A stretch of DNA of 64,000 nucleotides, from the NCBI GenBank assembly GCA_030411725.1, contig MU839833.1:310001-374000 (forward strand). Direction: 5' to 3'. Source of the stretch: Echria macrotheca. Taxonomy: Eukaryota > Ascomycota > Sordariomycetes > Sordariales > Schizotheciaceae. Below the pieces are notes generated by a model. That model was given only the letters and a program-made list of their open reading frames with translations, made no database searches and had not been told where the DNA came from. The translations under genes and the position numbers were made by a program. Within the stretch, counting starts at the first letter, position 1; each line of letters begins with the position of its first letter. Positions 24,197-36,536 of this stretch are shown piece after piece.

Positions 24197-24649
24197 TCAC
24201 TTACCGCCAGATGATGCCTCGGATGGAGGAGTTGTCGGTATAGTCGCTGCTGCCGCTGCTGCTGCCGCTGCGGCTCTGGCCTTGAGGATCTTGCTGCAGC
24301 CCTTGCAGCCATCTTCCTCCTTTTCGTGCTGACCCCAGGGATCAAACGAACCGCGCAGCGCGGGCACCTCGATGGCCACTGTCATATTGCCGTTGACGGT
24401 GGATTCGGTCAGGTCCGTCGAGCTGGGACGTCTCCCACCTTGCAAACGCCAGACGAAGTTCCGCGGAATCGGCCGAGTAATGGGCGAAGAAAGAGGGCCT
24501 TCGGTTTGAACGGGATTTTCGACAAGATCACTGCTGGCTCCGGTTACTCCCATCTTGGACGACAACCGGCCGGTTCGAGGATGACGCGAGGTCAGGGGGT
24601 GGAATGCACCATCAGAAGCACCAGACTGTGCCGCTGTCTGCGTGCTCAT
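24197..24649 (-). CDS. Uncertain hypothetical protein, 150 aa
   Basis: I do not recognise this protein. The frame starts MSTQTAAQSG and is Ser/Thr/Pro-rich. It has a compact, more conserved-looking block (MTVAIEVPALRGSFDPWG, then CKGCSKILKARA) and an alanine run. The stop directly overlaps a good splice-donor sequence (GGCG|GTAAGTG near 24200), so the real protein may continue in a downstream exon towards 23.8 kb. No signal peptide or membrane segment is seen. Confidence 0.35.
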   Translation of the reverse strand: MSTQTAAQSGASDGAFHPLTSRHPRTGRLSSKMGVTGASSDLVENPVQTEGPLSSPITRPIPRNFVWRLQGGRRPSSTDLTESTVNGNMTVAIEVPALRGSFDPWGQHEKEEDGCKGCSKILKARAAAAAAAAAATIPTTPPSEASSGGK

Positions 24650-25619
24650 AAGCCAGCGCGGACTGGTCGAAAGAAGAACGCCTGAAGCATCTCACCGCTT
24701 TCCGGTAATTTTCAGAGACAAAGTGACGCGCACACGGCGGAGAGGTAGGACGATGGGGAGGTGCAGCAATGGTGCAGGTCGACTGGTGGTAGGCCCTCCT
24801 CATATACCACGATTGGAGGAGCGGTCCGAACCGGCGACAAGGGCACAAACGCCACGACTTCATCTGCAACACCCAACCAGGAGCGCGGGTTTTAAATCCT
24901 GAATCTCTGGTCCAAGCTTCTGCATTTGTAACAAGGCCTCAATATCATGAGCCATTTGGTCAGAGATTGCGAATACCAAACAAGCGGCTGTTCGCCGAAG
25001 ACGGCCAAGGCTGTGCTTATCTCATCAGTCATGATGCGGAGAGGTACCATCCCGTGCACGATATTGGTGTCTTGCATCTGTTGGCGACAGAGCACGGTTT
25101 GCGATATCGGATTTGAAGATGTTGGGGGCTAGCACCAGGAACGAGCTAGTTCTCAGCAAAAATCTGCTGGCATGTCAGAATCCAATCATTCCATCCGTCT
25201 AAAATCTATCACCTCGATCTGATAAGAGGCATTCATCCTGAGCTGTGACAGAGCAACATTGTTATTGCCCAGTGATGGTTGGTTCAAGTGGAGTGTCCGG
25301 CGCAAAGTAACTCCGTGGCTCCGGGCTTCGGTGGGTCCACCGCCAGAACGCGGCGCGCTGGTCCGTGCTTCCGGATCCCTGTTGGCAAGCGACGATTTTT
25401 CTTTGGATTCTGAGATCATCAAGCAGACTCCAGCAGCACCACTCCGACGACCAACACCGCAAACTCCAGCCGCTCGATTGCGCAACTCTACCCCGGTCCT
25501 CCGACTCTCTGTGACGAATTCGCCCACATTCTTCGGATCTTTTCGACGACCCCTCAACGTGGGCCGGCGAGTCAACCAGGTGGTAATCCAGAAGATTCGC
25601 CCCGGCGCAGACGAGAACG
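24650..25619. other. Spacer upstream of TIM17
   Basis: No supported gene lies here. A 148-residue frame on the minus strand and a plus-strand frame running into TIM17 have no domain and overlap each other. The right end contains the TIM17 5' leader. Confidence 0.4.
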
Positions 25620-26251
25620 ATGGATCACACACGCGACCCGTGCCCGTGGGTGATTCTCAACGACTTCGGTGGTGCTTTCGCCATGGGTGTACGTGATCTA
25701 TCCTTATCGCCCGTTGATCCAACCAGTCTAACCCGTCTATTCTGCAGGCCGTCGGCGGAACGATATGGCACGGCATCAAAGGCTTCCGCAACAGCCCATA
25801 CGGCGAGCGACGGATAGGTGCCATCACAGCGATCAAGATGCGCGCGCCCGTTCTAGGCGGCAACTTTGGTGTTTGGGGGTAGGTGCCTCACTAGTAGCTA
25901 TTCGAGGGCCTCCTAATCGCTAACGCCGCAAACAGTGGTCTTTTCAGCACATTCGATTGCGCAGTCAAGGGGATTCGCAAGAAGGAGGATCCCTGGAACG
26001 CCATCATTGCCGGGTTCTTTACTGGCGGCTCGCTGGCGGTTCGAGGTGGGTATAAGCAGATCCGGAACGGCGCGATAGGCTGTGCGGTCTTGCTCGCGGT
26101 CATCGAAGGCGTGGGCATGGGCTTCCAAAGGATGATGGCAGGAGCGCAGAAGCTAGAGGTACGATTTGACACTCTCAACTTGATAGACACAACTGACAAA
26201 AGCCAACAGCTTCCACCGCCACCTCCGTCCAACGAAAAGGTCCTCGCATAG
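25620..26251 (+). CDS. TIM17: TIM17, mitochondrial inner-membrane translocase subunit
   Basis: This is the core channel subunit of the TIM23 presequence translocase. Four exons (25620-25688, 25748-25878, 25936-26158, 26210-26251) give 154 residues, the normal size. The protein begins [20 protein letters not shown], matching the conserved N-terminus. It carries the Gly-rich transmembrane segments of the Tim17/22/23 family ([67 protein letters not shown]). The cysteines in DPCPW and FDCA correspond to the conserved pair known to form a disulfide in Tim17. All intron phases agree (0, 2 and 0). Confidence 0.97.
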
Positions 26252-26536
26252 AATGGGAGTTATAAAACATCACTCGGTGGTGTGTCTCCCCGGCGCATTG
26301 CGTCGACAGCGTAACATTCCCGGGCTTCTGCCTTGCCAACAGGGCTAAGGCGTGTATTTTTTTGTATGCATCACGACGGTCAGCATTACGGGTGGCGGCG
26401 TTCCATGTAACATAGATTATAGGTTGGTTACGCTTGCCACGGGAAGTGGTTGGGCGCGGATGCCCAGATAGCGAGGACGACTCCATTCACAATAATATCT
26501 CTCTTTACAAGTCAATACTTCAGTTATCGTGAATGT

Positions 26537-27929
26537 CTAATCCAATAGGGTACCCTTCGGCTCCCTCTCCCGAGCCTCCGACCGGATATCGACAACTTCC
26601 CGAGGGACGTCGTGGTCACCACGCCAAATCCTTGCGCATGCAGCTCCGTTCTCGTCTACCCAGGCCCGAAACATCCCGCCGCAATTATAATCTTGAAGAA
26701 TCTCGGACCGAGTCTCTACGACAGATCCACGGGAGTCTCGGACCACGAGACATTCGAGCCCGATGAAGCCACCCTCGCCCTCACCAGTTCTGCCCCACCG
26801 ATTTCCCGCGCTTCTCTGCAGCTCTCCGTCCTGGCCGGCGACCTTGGCCACCGCAGCCGCAGACGAAAGCCGTGCCAGTTTTGCGATGGATCCCACCGTT
26901 CGAGCTGCGGCGGTACGGAGAAACGAATCGCCATTGCCCGTGCCCGACACCGCCATCGACCTGGTCGTGACCAGACGGCAGCTTTGATGGACAGGCGTGT
27001 ACAATCGGGGATTTGGCAGGCAATCGGCCATCAGCGCCGTCAAGGTGTCTGAGAGTGAAAGAGCAGGGCCTGGTCTCCGGACCGCTTCGCTCGCACTACT
27101 TTCCGTCCACTCCTCGGCCCAGAATCCTGCTCCTACCATGGGTGTATCGCCGATCCTCCCCGTCAGCTTGTTCGTTAACCCTCCGGTGCTGGTCGCGCAG
27201 CAGACCACCCCATCCTCGTCCAGGGCCACGGCGCCACAGGTCCCCTGCGGAAGGTATTCCTCCGCACTCCATGTCCCGACGCCTTTGCCAGCCTTCTCCC
27301 TCTCGAGCCCGCGAATGTGTTCATCCCACCGCCTCTGCGTAAAGAAATACGACGGATCCACCAGTTCCAGACCATATTGCTCCGCCAGCGCCTCGGCCGT
27401 TTCCCCGTGCAGCAGTGTGTGTCCCTGCGCAGAAGGAACGTCCACGCTTCGTGGCCGTAGATCCTCGTCTCCGTGCTCGAGCATTCGTTTCGCGAGCAGG
27501 ATGGGGTTGCGCACCCGGCGGAGGCCCATGACGCCGACGGCGCGCTTGGCGAAGCCCCGCGAGACCATGACGCTCGCTTCGAGCTCGTTGATGCCATCGC
27601 GCGTGAAAACGGCGCCGTGGGCGCTATTGAAGAGGGGGTTGTCCTCGAGGAGGGTGACGGCGTAGGTGGCGGTATCGAGCGCGCTCGGACGGGTCCCGCT
27701 GGACGACGAGGAAGAGGTCATGTACACGTGTATCTTGGATATCTAGAATCCGTGTTAGGATTGGTCAAAAGGGGTCAGTCGTGAGGGCACTCGCTATCGT
27801 GAGGAGAGTTGTCCGGTACTGTTCGTAGAGCGCGGGCGTGATACTTGTTGGAGTGATGTTTCCGGCACCGCCATGGATGATGATGCGCGGCTGTATGGGG
27901 GAAGCTGGTTTTTGGCGTTTATATTCCAT
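26537..27929 (-). CDS. Isoaspartyl peptidase / asparaginase type 2 (Ntn hydrolase, T2)
   Basis: This enzyme cleaves isoaspartyl dipeptides and/or L-asparagine after autoproteolysis. The protein begins MEYKRQKP (27929) and quickly reaches the family's IIIHGGAGN motif. Later come NPLFNSAHGAVFTRDG and ELEASVM, then the processing site QGTCGAVALDEDG, where the Thr is the expected N-terminal nucleophile of the beta subunit. TSTGGLTNKLTGRIGDTP (substrate pocket) and a C-terminal SGTGNGDSFLR follow. The N-terminal exon and the main exon (26537 to about 27747) are separated by an intron around 27750-27800. I could not fix its exact splice sites in frame. A start at 28175 is possible but gives an unlikely leader. 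The DUF4185 gene starts divergently on its far side. Confidence 0.87.
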
Positions 27930-28512
27930 TGTACCGTCAATCTCTGTTTTTCCCAGCGGTCCTTGTCGTCGAATGGCGGTTGACTGGCGATTGATCGGAG
28001 GGAGGTTGCGGGACTGCGAGAAGCGGCGGCTTATCTTATCAGCGGCGATATCGCTCGGTTGACCCCCCGCCCCGGACCCGGCGTCGGATGTTTCGGCAGT
28101 CACCGTGGCTTGGCCCGCAGTGAAACACCTTGCAAGTCCAGACTGAAGCTCAGGCATCGAGAAGCAATAATACACTTGACCCTTTTCTGGAAACCGACCA
28201 ATATGGCGGAGCCTCTCTTTGGTTCAGCAACCGGCCAAGTTCTGTGTTCCAGGGTTAGGGCTGCAGGAACGTTGGAACTTGGGAAGCTACGACTTTCGAG
28301 CTCGAACCGAGGTTTCTCACGTCAAGCTCGAAGGAATCCTCGTGGCAGCAGCTATCTTCGCCTCTAAACAATCTTCGCCTCTCAGCAATCTTCCCATTTT
28401 CAGCAGTTTAGAAATCAATCTCAGCACTTGTTGGTGTATCTCTCAATCTCGTGGGAATATCTTTCTCTTTTTGTTGACCCATTCATTCACGATCCATCTG
28501 CAGTTGAGCAAC
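27930..28512. promoter_or_regulatory. Divergent region between asparaginase and DUF4185 genes
   Basis: This stretch contains the 5' regions of both genes. It includes a short pyrimidine-rich tandem repeat at 28354-28395, close to the DUF4185 start. No other structure is seen. Confidence 0.4.
28354..28395 (+). repeat. 17-bp tandem repeat in DUF4185 leader
   Basis: ATCTTCGCCTCTAAACA is followed by ATCTTCGCCTCTCAGCA and then a partial ATCTTCCC. The repeat lies 120-160 bases upstream of the start codon, probably in the 5' leader or core promoter. Confidence 0.7.
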
Positions 28513-30028
28513 ATGTCCGAACGACACCACAGCTTACAGCGATTCGTGCACAAGGTCCGGGATGTATTTCGGCGGCGCCACAACTCTGTTGGTGTCGATG
28601 GCACTGATGAACATCCAGAAGAGTCTCAAGGTATATATCCCAGTTTTTGCCCAATACACCTGGCTGTTGGCATCATGTTGGCTGAGTATCGTCTGGTGTT
28701 GCCATTCCTGAGACCATCATTGGAGAAGTGTATTTCTTACATACTGTGCTGCCTTATGCCATGTTGCTCCAGATGCATTGCGGCAATACTGACCCGGTCC
28801 AGATGTCTCGACAGGTATACCAACCGATGTCTCAACAAATGTACCGCCCGATGTTACTACACAGTTAATCGGAGACATCGATAACACCAAAACGATGGGG
28901 TTCAACCCGATCCAGATAGCGTCAGTCGAGAAGCTCGGCTTCCAGGTGGCCATAAACAGCTGCAGCCGCCGGGATCTCGGCTTCACGGGCAAGATCGCGG
29001 GCAAATGGTACGCCATCTACGGTGACACGCTATACTGTGCTCCGGGTATCACCGTCGCGGCCGACAATCCACCTGGATTCCACGGCATGGTCCGGAACTC
29101 TGTCTCGCTTCTCACCGATGACCCCCTGAAAGTGATCGACTTGAATCTCAATGACGACTATCCCGTTCCTCATCAGCGGCAGTTCGTTCCCTTCAATTCA
29201 GAGTGGGGCGAGGTAAACACCACCGCGTTCGGGGGTACCAGTCTTTGCGAGACAAATGCAGAGACTGCCATGGCCGCGATTTACTACATGGTTGTAAGTG
29301 GAATATCTCCCGCCTATCATGAGCTCGGAACTAAGAACAATGGTATGCAGAATGCCTATGAACCGAATCTCGTCGGTGCAGGGGTCGGCGTAGTAAAAGT
29401 CATCGACGGCACGCCAACCGTGGTACACCGCTGTGGGCCAAAGGGCTACTGGTGGGACGCGTTGCTCTACGCTCACTATGGAGACAAGATAGCGTACCGC
29501 GATGAACGGTCCGAGTATATCTACATCTGGGGCGGTCCCCCAAATCGATACACCGGCTGGCTCGAAGGAAGTTACATGTACCTCGCCCGCGTAAAAGCCT
29601 CAGAAGCGTTCGACCTTGACAAATACGAGTACTACTGGGGACTCCAACGGGGATGGAAGTCTGAGATCCTCACAACATTTACGACAGAAACCGCAGCAAT
29701 GTGGGGTACGGGTCAAGGCCAGATCGTGTGGAACGCTTATTACCACTGTTACCTCTTGGTTCATCTGGGAATTGGTAGGTGCCGTCCCTATGTAAAGCCA
29801 AGTCTTTTCTAACAAATATCAGCAAGTAACACTGTGTTCCTGCGGGCCGCTACGTCACTAGAAGGACCGTGGACACCAGATGTCGAGGTGTATACCACAA
29901 CCCCTATTGACAACGGTCTCGTATATGCCGGCGTGGCTCATCCTTATCTTGATCCGTCAGGGAAGACGCTCGTCATGTCGTTTACCAACAACAACAATAT
30001 TGAAGTTATCAAGGCATCTTTTCTTTGA
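28513..30028 (+). CDS. DUF4185-type five-bladed-propeller-like protein
   Basis: Three exons (28513-28630, 28803-29774, 29823-30028) give 431 residues. The N-terminal ~45 residues are basic (FVHKVRDVFRRRHN), without a signal peptide. A short repeat (DVSTGIPT, DVSTNVPP, DVTT) follows. The rest matches the DUF4185 pattern of glycosidase-like propellers: KIAGKWYAIYGDTLY, GWLEGSYMYLARV, IVWNAYYHCYLLV and SLEGPW. Relatives resemble GH43/GH32-like beta-propellers. No catalytic role is established to my knowledge, and the absence of a secretion signal argues against a classical secreted glycosidase. All intron phases agree (1 and 1). Confidence 0.75.
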
Positions 30029-31885
30029 ATTATGGATTGAGAGCTTTGGATACTCGACTACGATCGTTTGACAAGGACTGCCGAGTTCACTAGCCGTAGA
30101 GCCGGTTTAGTGAATAAAGGAAAGAACCGTTTTGTTGTTGCTCACTTGTGTCAAGTTCCCGATTTCTTCAATTTTCGGCCACAACCCAGTCCAGACTCAA
30201 ATGAGCAGTGGCAGCGCTAGGTGTAACCGGAACACACATCCGGTCACATTAGCGGCCGGCAGTTTCTTCGGGACGACCACTGTTCAGGGATTCGTATTCC
30301 TGGCAATCTGGCCAGGATGCACCAGTGAACCACCGCTCTGGGTCGGGTTTGGGCTCGACTGAACCTATCTCATTGTCTCTCCAAAAGCGGGTTCCATCCT
30401 GTTGGTACCCATCCGTTGGATCGATGCGGCGATGACACGCCGCTAGCTCCCCGGACGTGCCATTGCCAGGGAGCGGATTTGGAGATTATGAGGTTGGTAC
30501 GTTCAAATTCATTTCTAGTTGAGCTACAGAATAATCAATCATACAGCCTGCCAATCATAACGACGAGGGAAAGGACTACGAGATCCGTATTAAAAATCCT
30601 CCCCGAGGTACATGATCCCGTTGGAAGTCCCTGATCGACAACGTTGCTTCAACCAGGTGCCAATCAAGGTGTCACCACAGCAATGATCAATCTGTACAAA
30701 ATGGGAGATATCCGGCCCGGCCGGTGCCGGCAGGTCTCCCGTCGGGAGTGCGATCGGTAGATATATAGGGGGTTCACGTCTGCCGCAGCGGGGTCTCTCA
30801 CCTGGCAAATCTGGCTGTCTCACAACACGGTGCAACGGTTCCATCAAGAGAGGATCACAGCTTGTCTCTCCCCTCCAGATTGATGGGCAACAAACCACAT
30901 GGTTAACAGCAACTCCCGAGCGGGGACGCCGGGATCCGTGTGCTTGGCAGCGCCGGGGATGCGGATACGTGCAACTTGGCGTGCACAACCGCAATGAACT
31001 CGATGATTGGAAGGCGCGCCAAGGGACCGGGTCGGGCAAGACGCCACTTACACCTCGACTCCAACGGCGAGAAAAAATCCTCCTTCACAAAAAAGGACCG
31101 TGAGGGAGTCACGCATCCCCTCAAATCTGCGTTGATGCCTCATCCCCACAAAGTTGGGAGCTCAAATGCTGGGGAGAGCGGAGGACGGTGGATCTGGAAA
31201 GGATATCGTGTTCACCAATGACCAAGCCCCTATTTCGGAGTGCTGAGGCTAGCTGGTGGCACTTTGATCCACCGATTTCGCCGCCCCCCATGGGGTACAC
31301 TAGTTCGTGAGTTCGGGTGGAGTTGCACCTGGATTGTGTCCGTTTCCCCTCGTTGTGAAAGGAACTAAAAAGACTGCCGAGACCCGTGGCTGGAGAGACT
31401 GATCATAAGCTGGCCGGGAGTTAGGCGGAAACAAGAAACATCGCCGGCGCCGACCCCATCGTCCGAGGTTAGCAGCGACGCTAGTGGCCAACTACCCCGC
31501 GGCGTCCGACCCATACCCATCCTTGCCTTTCTCCCCGTAGGCTGTCGCTGCTGTGCTCTGCAGTCGTTCGGACGGGCTACTGCGAGGCTCAAGTTACCGA
31601 CTCCCATTGCCGTCACCTTCGCCACCCCTGCCAATGGAGCCTCACAACTTGGCTTTTCTCGGCAGCAAACGTCCACGGTACCGTCGGCCTGGAGAGATTT
31701 GTGGCTGCTGACTTGATGGACAGTCAGTGATCAGTGATGGCAGCAGCTTGGCGATTCGACGGGGGGCTACCTCCCCAGATATAAGACGACGTCTGCTCTC
31801 CCCGTCCAGGCTTTACTTTTTCCCTGTCCTCACGCCACGTTTGAGTGAAAGTCCTGACGAGTCCACTCCCAGTCCGGCCTTGACC
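30029..31885. other. 1.9-kb intergenic region
   Basis: This holds the 3' flank of the DUF4185 gene and the upstream region of the MFS transporter. Only short frames without domains occur. A TATA-like element near its right end is listed separately. Confidence 0.45.
31780..31785 (+). promoter_or_regulatory. TATA-like element of the MFS gene
   Basis: TATAAG lies about 100 bases upstream of the transporter ATG and is followed by a pyrimidine-rich leader (CTGCTCTCCCCGTCC). The spacing suits a fungal core promoter. Confidence 0.4.
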
Positions 31886-33523
31886 ATGTCTTCCGAGAAG
31901 CGGGCGTCCCACTCGGACGCTGAGAAGGTCGAAATCGCCCAGAACGGCGAGGAAACCGCCCACTTTGCGGCCGAGCGAGGCCATGTTGCGACGGACCAGT
32001 CAGTTACCTACCCCGCGTTGTCCCGGTGCCATTGAACTGACCGTGATGGTAGACATGGAAATTCTCTCTACCACCTTGACCCCAAGGTTGAGGCCAAGTT
32101 GCGGCTCAAGATCGACTACATGATCGTGCCGACTGTCTCTATCCTCTACCTGTTCTGCTTCATTGACAGAGCCAATATCGGTATGGGACTCTACTGGGGA
32201 TATGTTTAACAGCATGCTAACAGTCCGCTAGGCAACGCAAAGATTGCCGGTCTGGAAAAGGATCTGAACCTCACGGGCTACGACTACAATGCCCTCCTTT
32301 CCGTCTTCTACATCTCGTACATCCTGTTCGAGATCCCGTCTAATATCGTCTGCAAATGGGTCGGGCCGGGTTGGTTCCTCCCAGCTACCTCGCTGGGCTT
32401 CGGCGTCTGCTCGCTCGCCAATGCCTTTGTCCACAACTTCTCTCAGGCTTGCGCCGTCCGGTTTTTGCTAGGAGTGTTTGAGGCCGGCATGATGCCTGGT
32501 ATTGCCTATTATATGTCGCGCTGGTACCGCAGGGCCGAGCTCACCTTCCGCCTGTCGCTATACATCGTCATGGCCCCGCTGGCCGGTGCCTTCGGCGGCT
32601 TGTTGGCATCGGGCATCCTGACCCTCGACAGCGTCGGCTCCGTCAAGACATGGCGCATGATTTTCCTGATCGAAGGTACCATCACCATCGGTCTCTCGAT
32701 CATTGCGTTTTTTACCCTTACAGATCGCCCGGCCTCGGCCCGCTGGCTCACCGAGGAGGAGAAGGAGATGGCCATCGCCCGGATCAAGGCCGAGCGCGTT
32801 GCGACTTCGACCGTGCTCGACAAGATGGACAAGAAGAAGCTGTGGATGGGCATGACGAACCCGGTAACCCTGGGCACGTCGATCGTATACCTCCTCAACA
32901 ACATCACCGTGCAGGGCCTCGCCTTCTTCGCGCCCACCATCGTGCGCAGCATCTACCCGGACAAGGCGACGGTCACGCAGCAGCTGTACACGGTCCCGCC
33001 GTATGCCGTCGGCGCCTTTTTCACTGTGCTGCTCCCGCTCATCTCGTGGTTCGTCGACCGGCGACAGATCTTCATGATCGCCGCGGCCCCGATGACGGTG
33101 GCCGGCTACGCCATTTTCCTGGCGACGACGAACCCGAATGCGCGCTACGGCGCGACGTTCCTCATCACCAGCTCGCTGTTCGCGCTAGGCCCCATCACCA
33201 ACGGGCAAGTCAGCGCCAACGTCATTTCTGATACCGCGCGCAGCAGTGCGATCGGTCTGAATGTGATGTGCGGCAACATTGGCGGCTTGATCTCGACGTG
33301 GAGCTTCCTGCCGTCGGACGCGCCCAACTACCCGATCGGCAATGGGCTGAACTTGGCGTCGGCCGGCACCGTGCTGGTGGTGGCGACGCTGATGCTGCTG
33401 TGGATGAAGATGGATAATAAGCGGCGCGATGGGCGGAATGTAGAGGAGGAGCTGGCGGGTATGAGCCAGCAGGAGGTGGAGGATCTGGACTGGAAGCATC
33501 CCGCTTTCAGGTGGAAGCCATGA
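31886..33523 (+). CDS. MFS transporter, allantoate permease (Dal5-like) family
   Basis: This is a plasma-membrane proton-coupled transporter of the anion:cation symporter group. Three exons (31886-31998, 32053-32180, 32232-33523) give 510 residues. The N-terminus is hydrophilic. TM1 (YMIVPTVSILYLFCFIDRANIG) contains the family's FIDRANIG signature, joined across the second intron. FEIPSNI, FLLGVFEAGMMPG and YMSRWYRRAE follow, as in Dal5/Tna1-like carriers. About twelve hydrophobic segments can be counted. Likely cargo is a small organic anion such as allantoate, nicotinate, ureidosuccinate or a related compound; sequence alone does not decide. Its neighbour towards the right is a copper amine oxidase, which suggests nitrogen scavenging. 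Confidence 0.9.
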
Positions 33524-34090
33524 TTGAGATATTTATGGGTTGGGGCATATATGATTGTAATTAGCGCGGCTTAGCGATATCCACGGCATGCATGTTTGTT
33601 TTGGTCATTTGAAGTGTTTTGCTCGACCCCTATTTTGCCCCTTTTGTTGTGTGTGCTTCATCCCTTTTCAACGATTTCCATTTGCGCTTCATACTTTCCA
33701 GGTTCCCTGAGACCAACATAACTAAACCAACCAGGTAAGTACCACAAAATTTGGTAAAACGGATGAATAGGGCATCTTCAGAACACCAAACCTAGGTAGA
33801 CTCCCTACCGCCTCATCAGCTTACAAACCCCTTCCAAACAGTCAACACTGCGAACCCATCCGCAACTCCTTCCAACCATACCCTGTTAAGGTTCTTTAGG
33901 CCGTTGGTGGATTGTTTACCTATGTTTTTGGTGCTGGTTTTGTTGTTTCGTCGTCGGGATGGGAGTGGGGAAGGGACGGGAAGAGAGTTTGGGGATGGTG
34001 AAGGGGCGGGAAGGGGAGCATTGTTGACGTTAATGGGCATGCGATAAACACTCATATCCGGCTCCTCCAGCCCCACCACCCGTTCCTCCC

Positions 34091-34459
34091 TCAGGGCGTC
34101 GTCCCAATAAATATCCTCATCACAGCTGCGAGTCGTGCAACATTCACCCACTCGTAGAGATAAATAAAGGGAGTGTTGGATTCCCGACCTATCCCGTGCG
34201 GAACCCGACCACTATAAACAGCACAACAGCTGTAAGAGTTGCAGTAGGCCACTTGGCCCTGATGCGAGAAACGTATGTTCCGACTATTTTCGGCCTCGAT
34301 TACGTACCCGACTTCGGTCGCAAGGATCTGGCATGTGGTTTGTTGGGAAGATGTATATAAGGACTTCTCTTCCACATCTAGAAGAGAGCAGTCTTGCCAG
34401 TTGTAGGCGGCCTGACGCAACCCATGAAGCGGGTTCAACATTTCCATGATCTTTTCCAA
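34091..34459 (-). pseudogene. Unrecognised coding-like fragment, minus copy of the inverted pair
   Basis: This 122-residue frame begins MEKIMEMLNPLHGLRQAAYN and is Cys- and Ser-containing (YCNSYSCCAVYSG). In the same frame just upstream, a stop codon separates it from another coding-like run (MEFFAKNLDPVKRYE), suggesting decay. A different frame continues plausibly below 34151. I do not recognise the family. Confidence 0.35.
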
Positions 34460-34608
34460 CGACTACTCATAGCGTTTTACCGGGTCCAGATTCTTAGCGA
34501 AGAATTCCATGAAGACCGGCGGGACGCTGTAGCTAGTCGTTGGAAAAGATTATGGAACTGTTGAATCCGCTTATGGGCTACGGCAGTCCGCTTACAATTG
34601 GCAAGAGC
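34388..34608. repeat. Inverted repeat of coding-like sequence, arms about 75 bp
   Basis: The minus strand of 34388-34466 and the plus strand of 34534-34608 match at about 85% with one single-base gap, around a loop of roughly 67 bases. Both arms read KIMExLNPL then GLRQxAYNWQ. Most base differences are at silent third positions (ATC/ATT, AAC/AAT, GCC/GCT). The plus arm has lost one base in the middle. The minus copy continues as a 122-residue open frame to 34091. Confidence 0.75.
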
Positions 34609-35007
34609 GCGTTACACCCCTCGCAGCCCGGTTAGAGACACGCGCCTTGTCAACCATCGTTTGGTCGATTGGCCGGCTGGTGTCGAGTCTTGAACTTAGA
34701 TCGGGTTGTGTGGCATGGAAGGAGCGGTAAAGATCTGGCTTTGGTGCCCCGACCATGCGATCGACAGCGAGAGGAGCGTTGTCGTAAGGACGGTGGTGGA
34801 GATGTTGCGTCGTGCGACTGTGGGATGGTGGTAGAAGGGGGGGTAGGGGGGACAGAGGTGGATGAGGGTTAGAAGCAGTAAGAAGGTCAGCGGTGTATTT
34901 GAGGAAGGTGCCGAGGATGAAGAGGGATGAGCTTTTCTGGGCCGAGGACCGGGAGGAGTAGTAGATTTGGTTGGGGTGAGGTTTACGTAGAGGGTTAGAG
35001 ATTGGGC

Positions 35008-35036
35008 GAGGGTGAGGAGGGTGAGGAGGGTGAGGG
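35008..35036 (+). repeat. Short G-rich tandem repeat
   Basis: GGTGAGGAG is repeated about three times in tandem in a purine-rich stretch. No function is apparent. Confidence 0.6.
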
Positions 35037-36536
35037 ATCTTTGGCGATCTGTTAGTCTCTACCGGCTTATTGGGATCACCCGCGTCATGATTGACTTCGA
35101 TCTATGATATGTTCTTATGCTTGTTTCTCAAACTATCAAGACGATTCGCGAAGCGATTTTGCACGTCCTGGCAGCGTCAATGCCACCAACGGCTTTTTTA
35201 CGCGTGTCACTGGAACCGAATAAGCCAAGAAAAGTGGAAAGAAGCAATAAGGGGGGCCCAGAAGTCGACAACTTCAACACAGATATTGAAGTGAGGTTAA
35301 AAGTCGGTCGCCGTCGGTTGCTGCAGATTGCCAACGCGTTGGGGTTTGGAAAGCAGGAAATAATCGGTATGACTGAACCTGCAAACGAGAGGTGCAAGAG
35401 CTCAGCGCCTTCACATGTGAATACTTGCTTTGATGTGTACCCACCAAGAGCACCTAACAATGTTTTAAGGCGCCGGATCTATCAGATCTGCCGTTTGCCG
35501 ATTGACTCCTGGGAACTGGTTTCCTTGCAAGTTGCGCAGTCGAGAGGGAGAGAGGTTGAGAACTGGGCGTGGGAAAGGTGAGTTTGGGGTTGCCCAATCA
35601 GGCTATTCATGGCCTGTGATTGGCTATTGTCCCTGTGTGTCTGATAAGGGGTGGGCTGATGATGATAACGGAGGTGGTCCCGACAGTCTGTAACTTTTCA
35701 CTGTCCCTGTTTTCCCGTCCTTATTCTGAAGCGTAGTGTACGGAGTAGGTTAAACCGCGTGCTTTCGAGTCACAATCCTAACAAGTATAGTTTGGCAAAC
35801 CTCGGGGGCCATAAACAGATTATGTCCAACAGTGCTTCGGAACAGCCCCACCTCGGCTCTGCGGCCCATGTCTCCCGCCGACCGGAGCATCTGTCCACTG
35901 GCCGAATCGAGCTGACCTTCTTCCGACCTCAACGGCCCCAGGTCAAAGCTCATCATCAACACCGGATTCACATCAACATCCGGAGATGTCTCGGACACGC
36001 CCAGCACTAGCTTAGCGTAGCTGCCGATTGATCGGAGCCGTTGAACACTAATAACGTAAAGTCGACTCCCAAAAGCCCCAGGCATTACACCAAGCCATTG
36101 GTCAATCGCGATAGCTAATAGTCTAAAGCTTACACTGCCCAGTAAGTAATTCCAAGGCCGGTGGACTCCACCCCAGCGGACACCAGGAGAAACGGAATGA
36201 GCAACCCGCGACGTAAAAAGTTGACTCCCATACAGAAAAAACAACACCTGATCAATGCCACTAACGCACCCAATGCCATAACCCTCCCGCTTGCAGTCTA
36301 GACAGAGTCCAGATGTGTAAGATGCAGATGAGGGGAGGTCGCCACGAGGGGCAATCAAATCCACCCCCGAGAGCTTTGACCCGATCCGGTAAGGCGACGC
36401 GGAGCAGCCTCTATTGGGTGATTGGGTCGGAAACTCGGAGCTCCACGGGACCACGTTGCCGCCCTCACCTCCCTCACAGGAGCCGGGCCGGCCATCGGGT
36501 TGGGTGCGGGGCATCTTTGTCAAGGGGGTGACGCGC

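Noticed and set aside
25186..25632. 148-residue minus-strand frame overlapping the TIM17 start
   Set aside because: It has no recognisable features and conflicts with the certain TIM17 gene.
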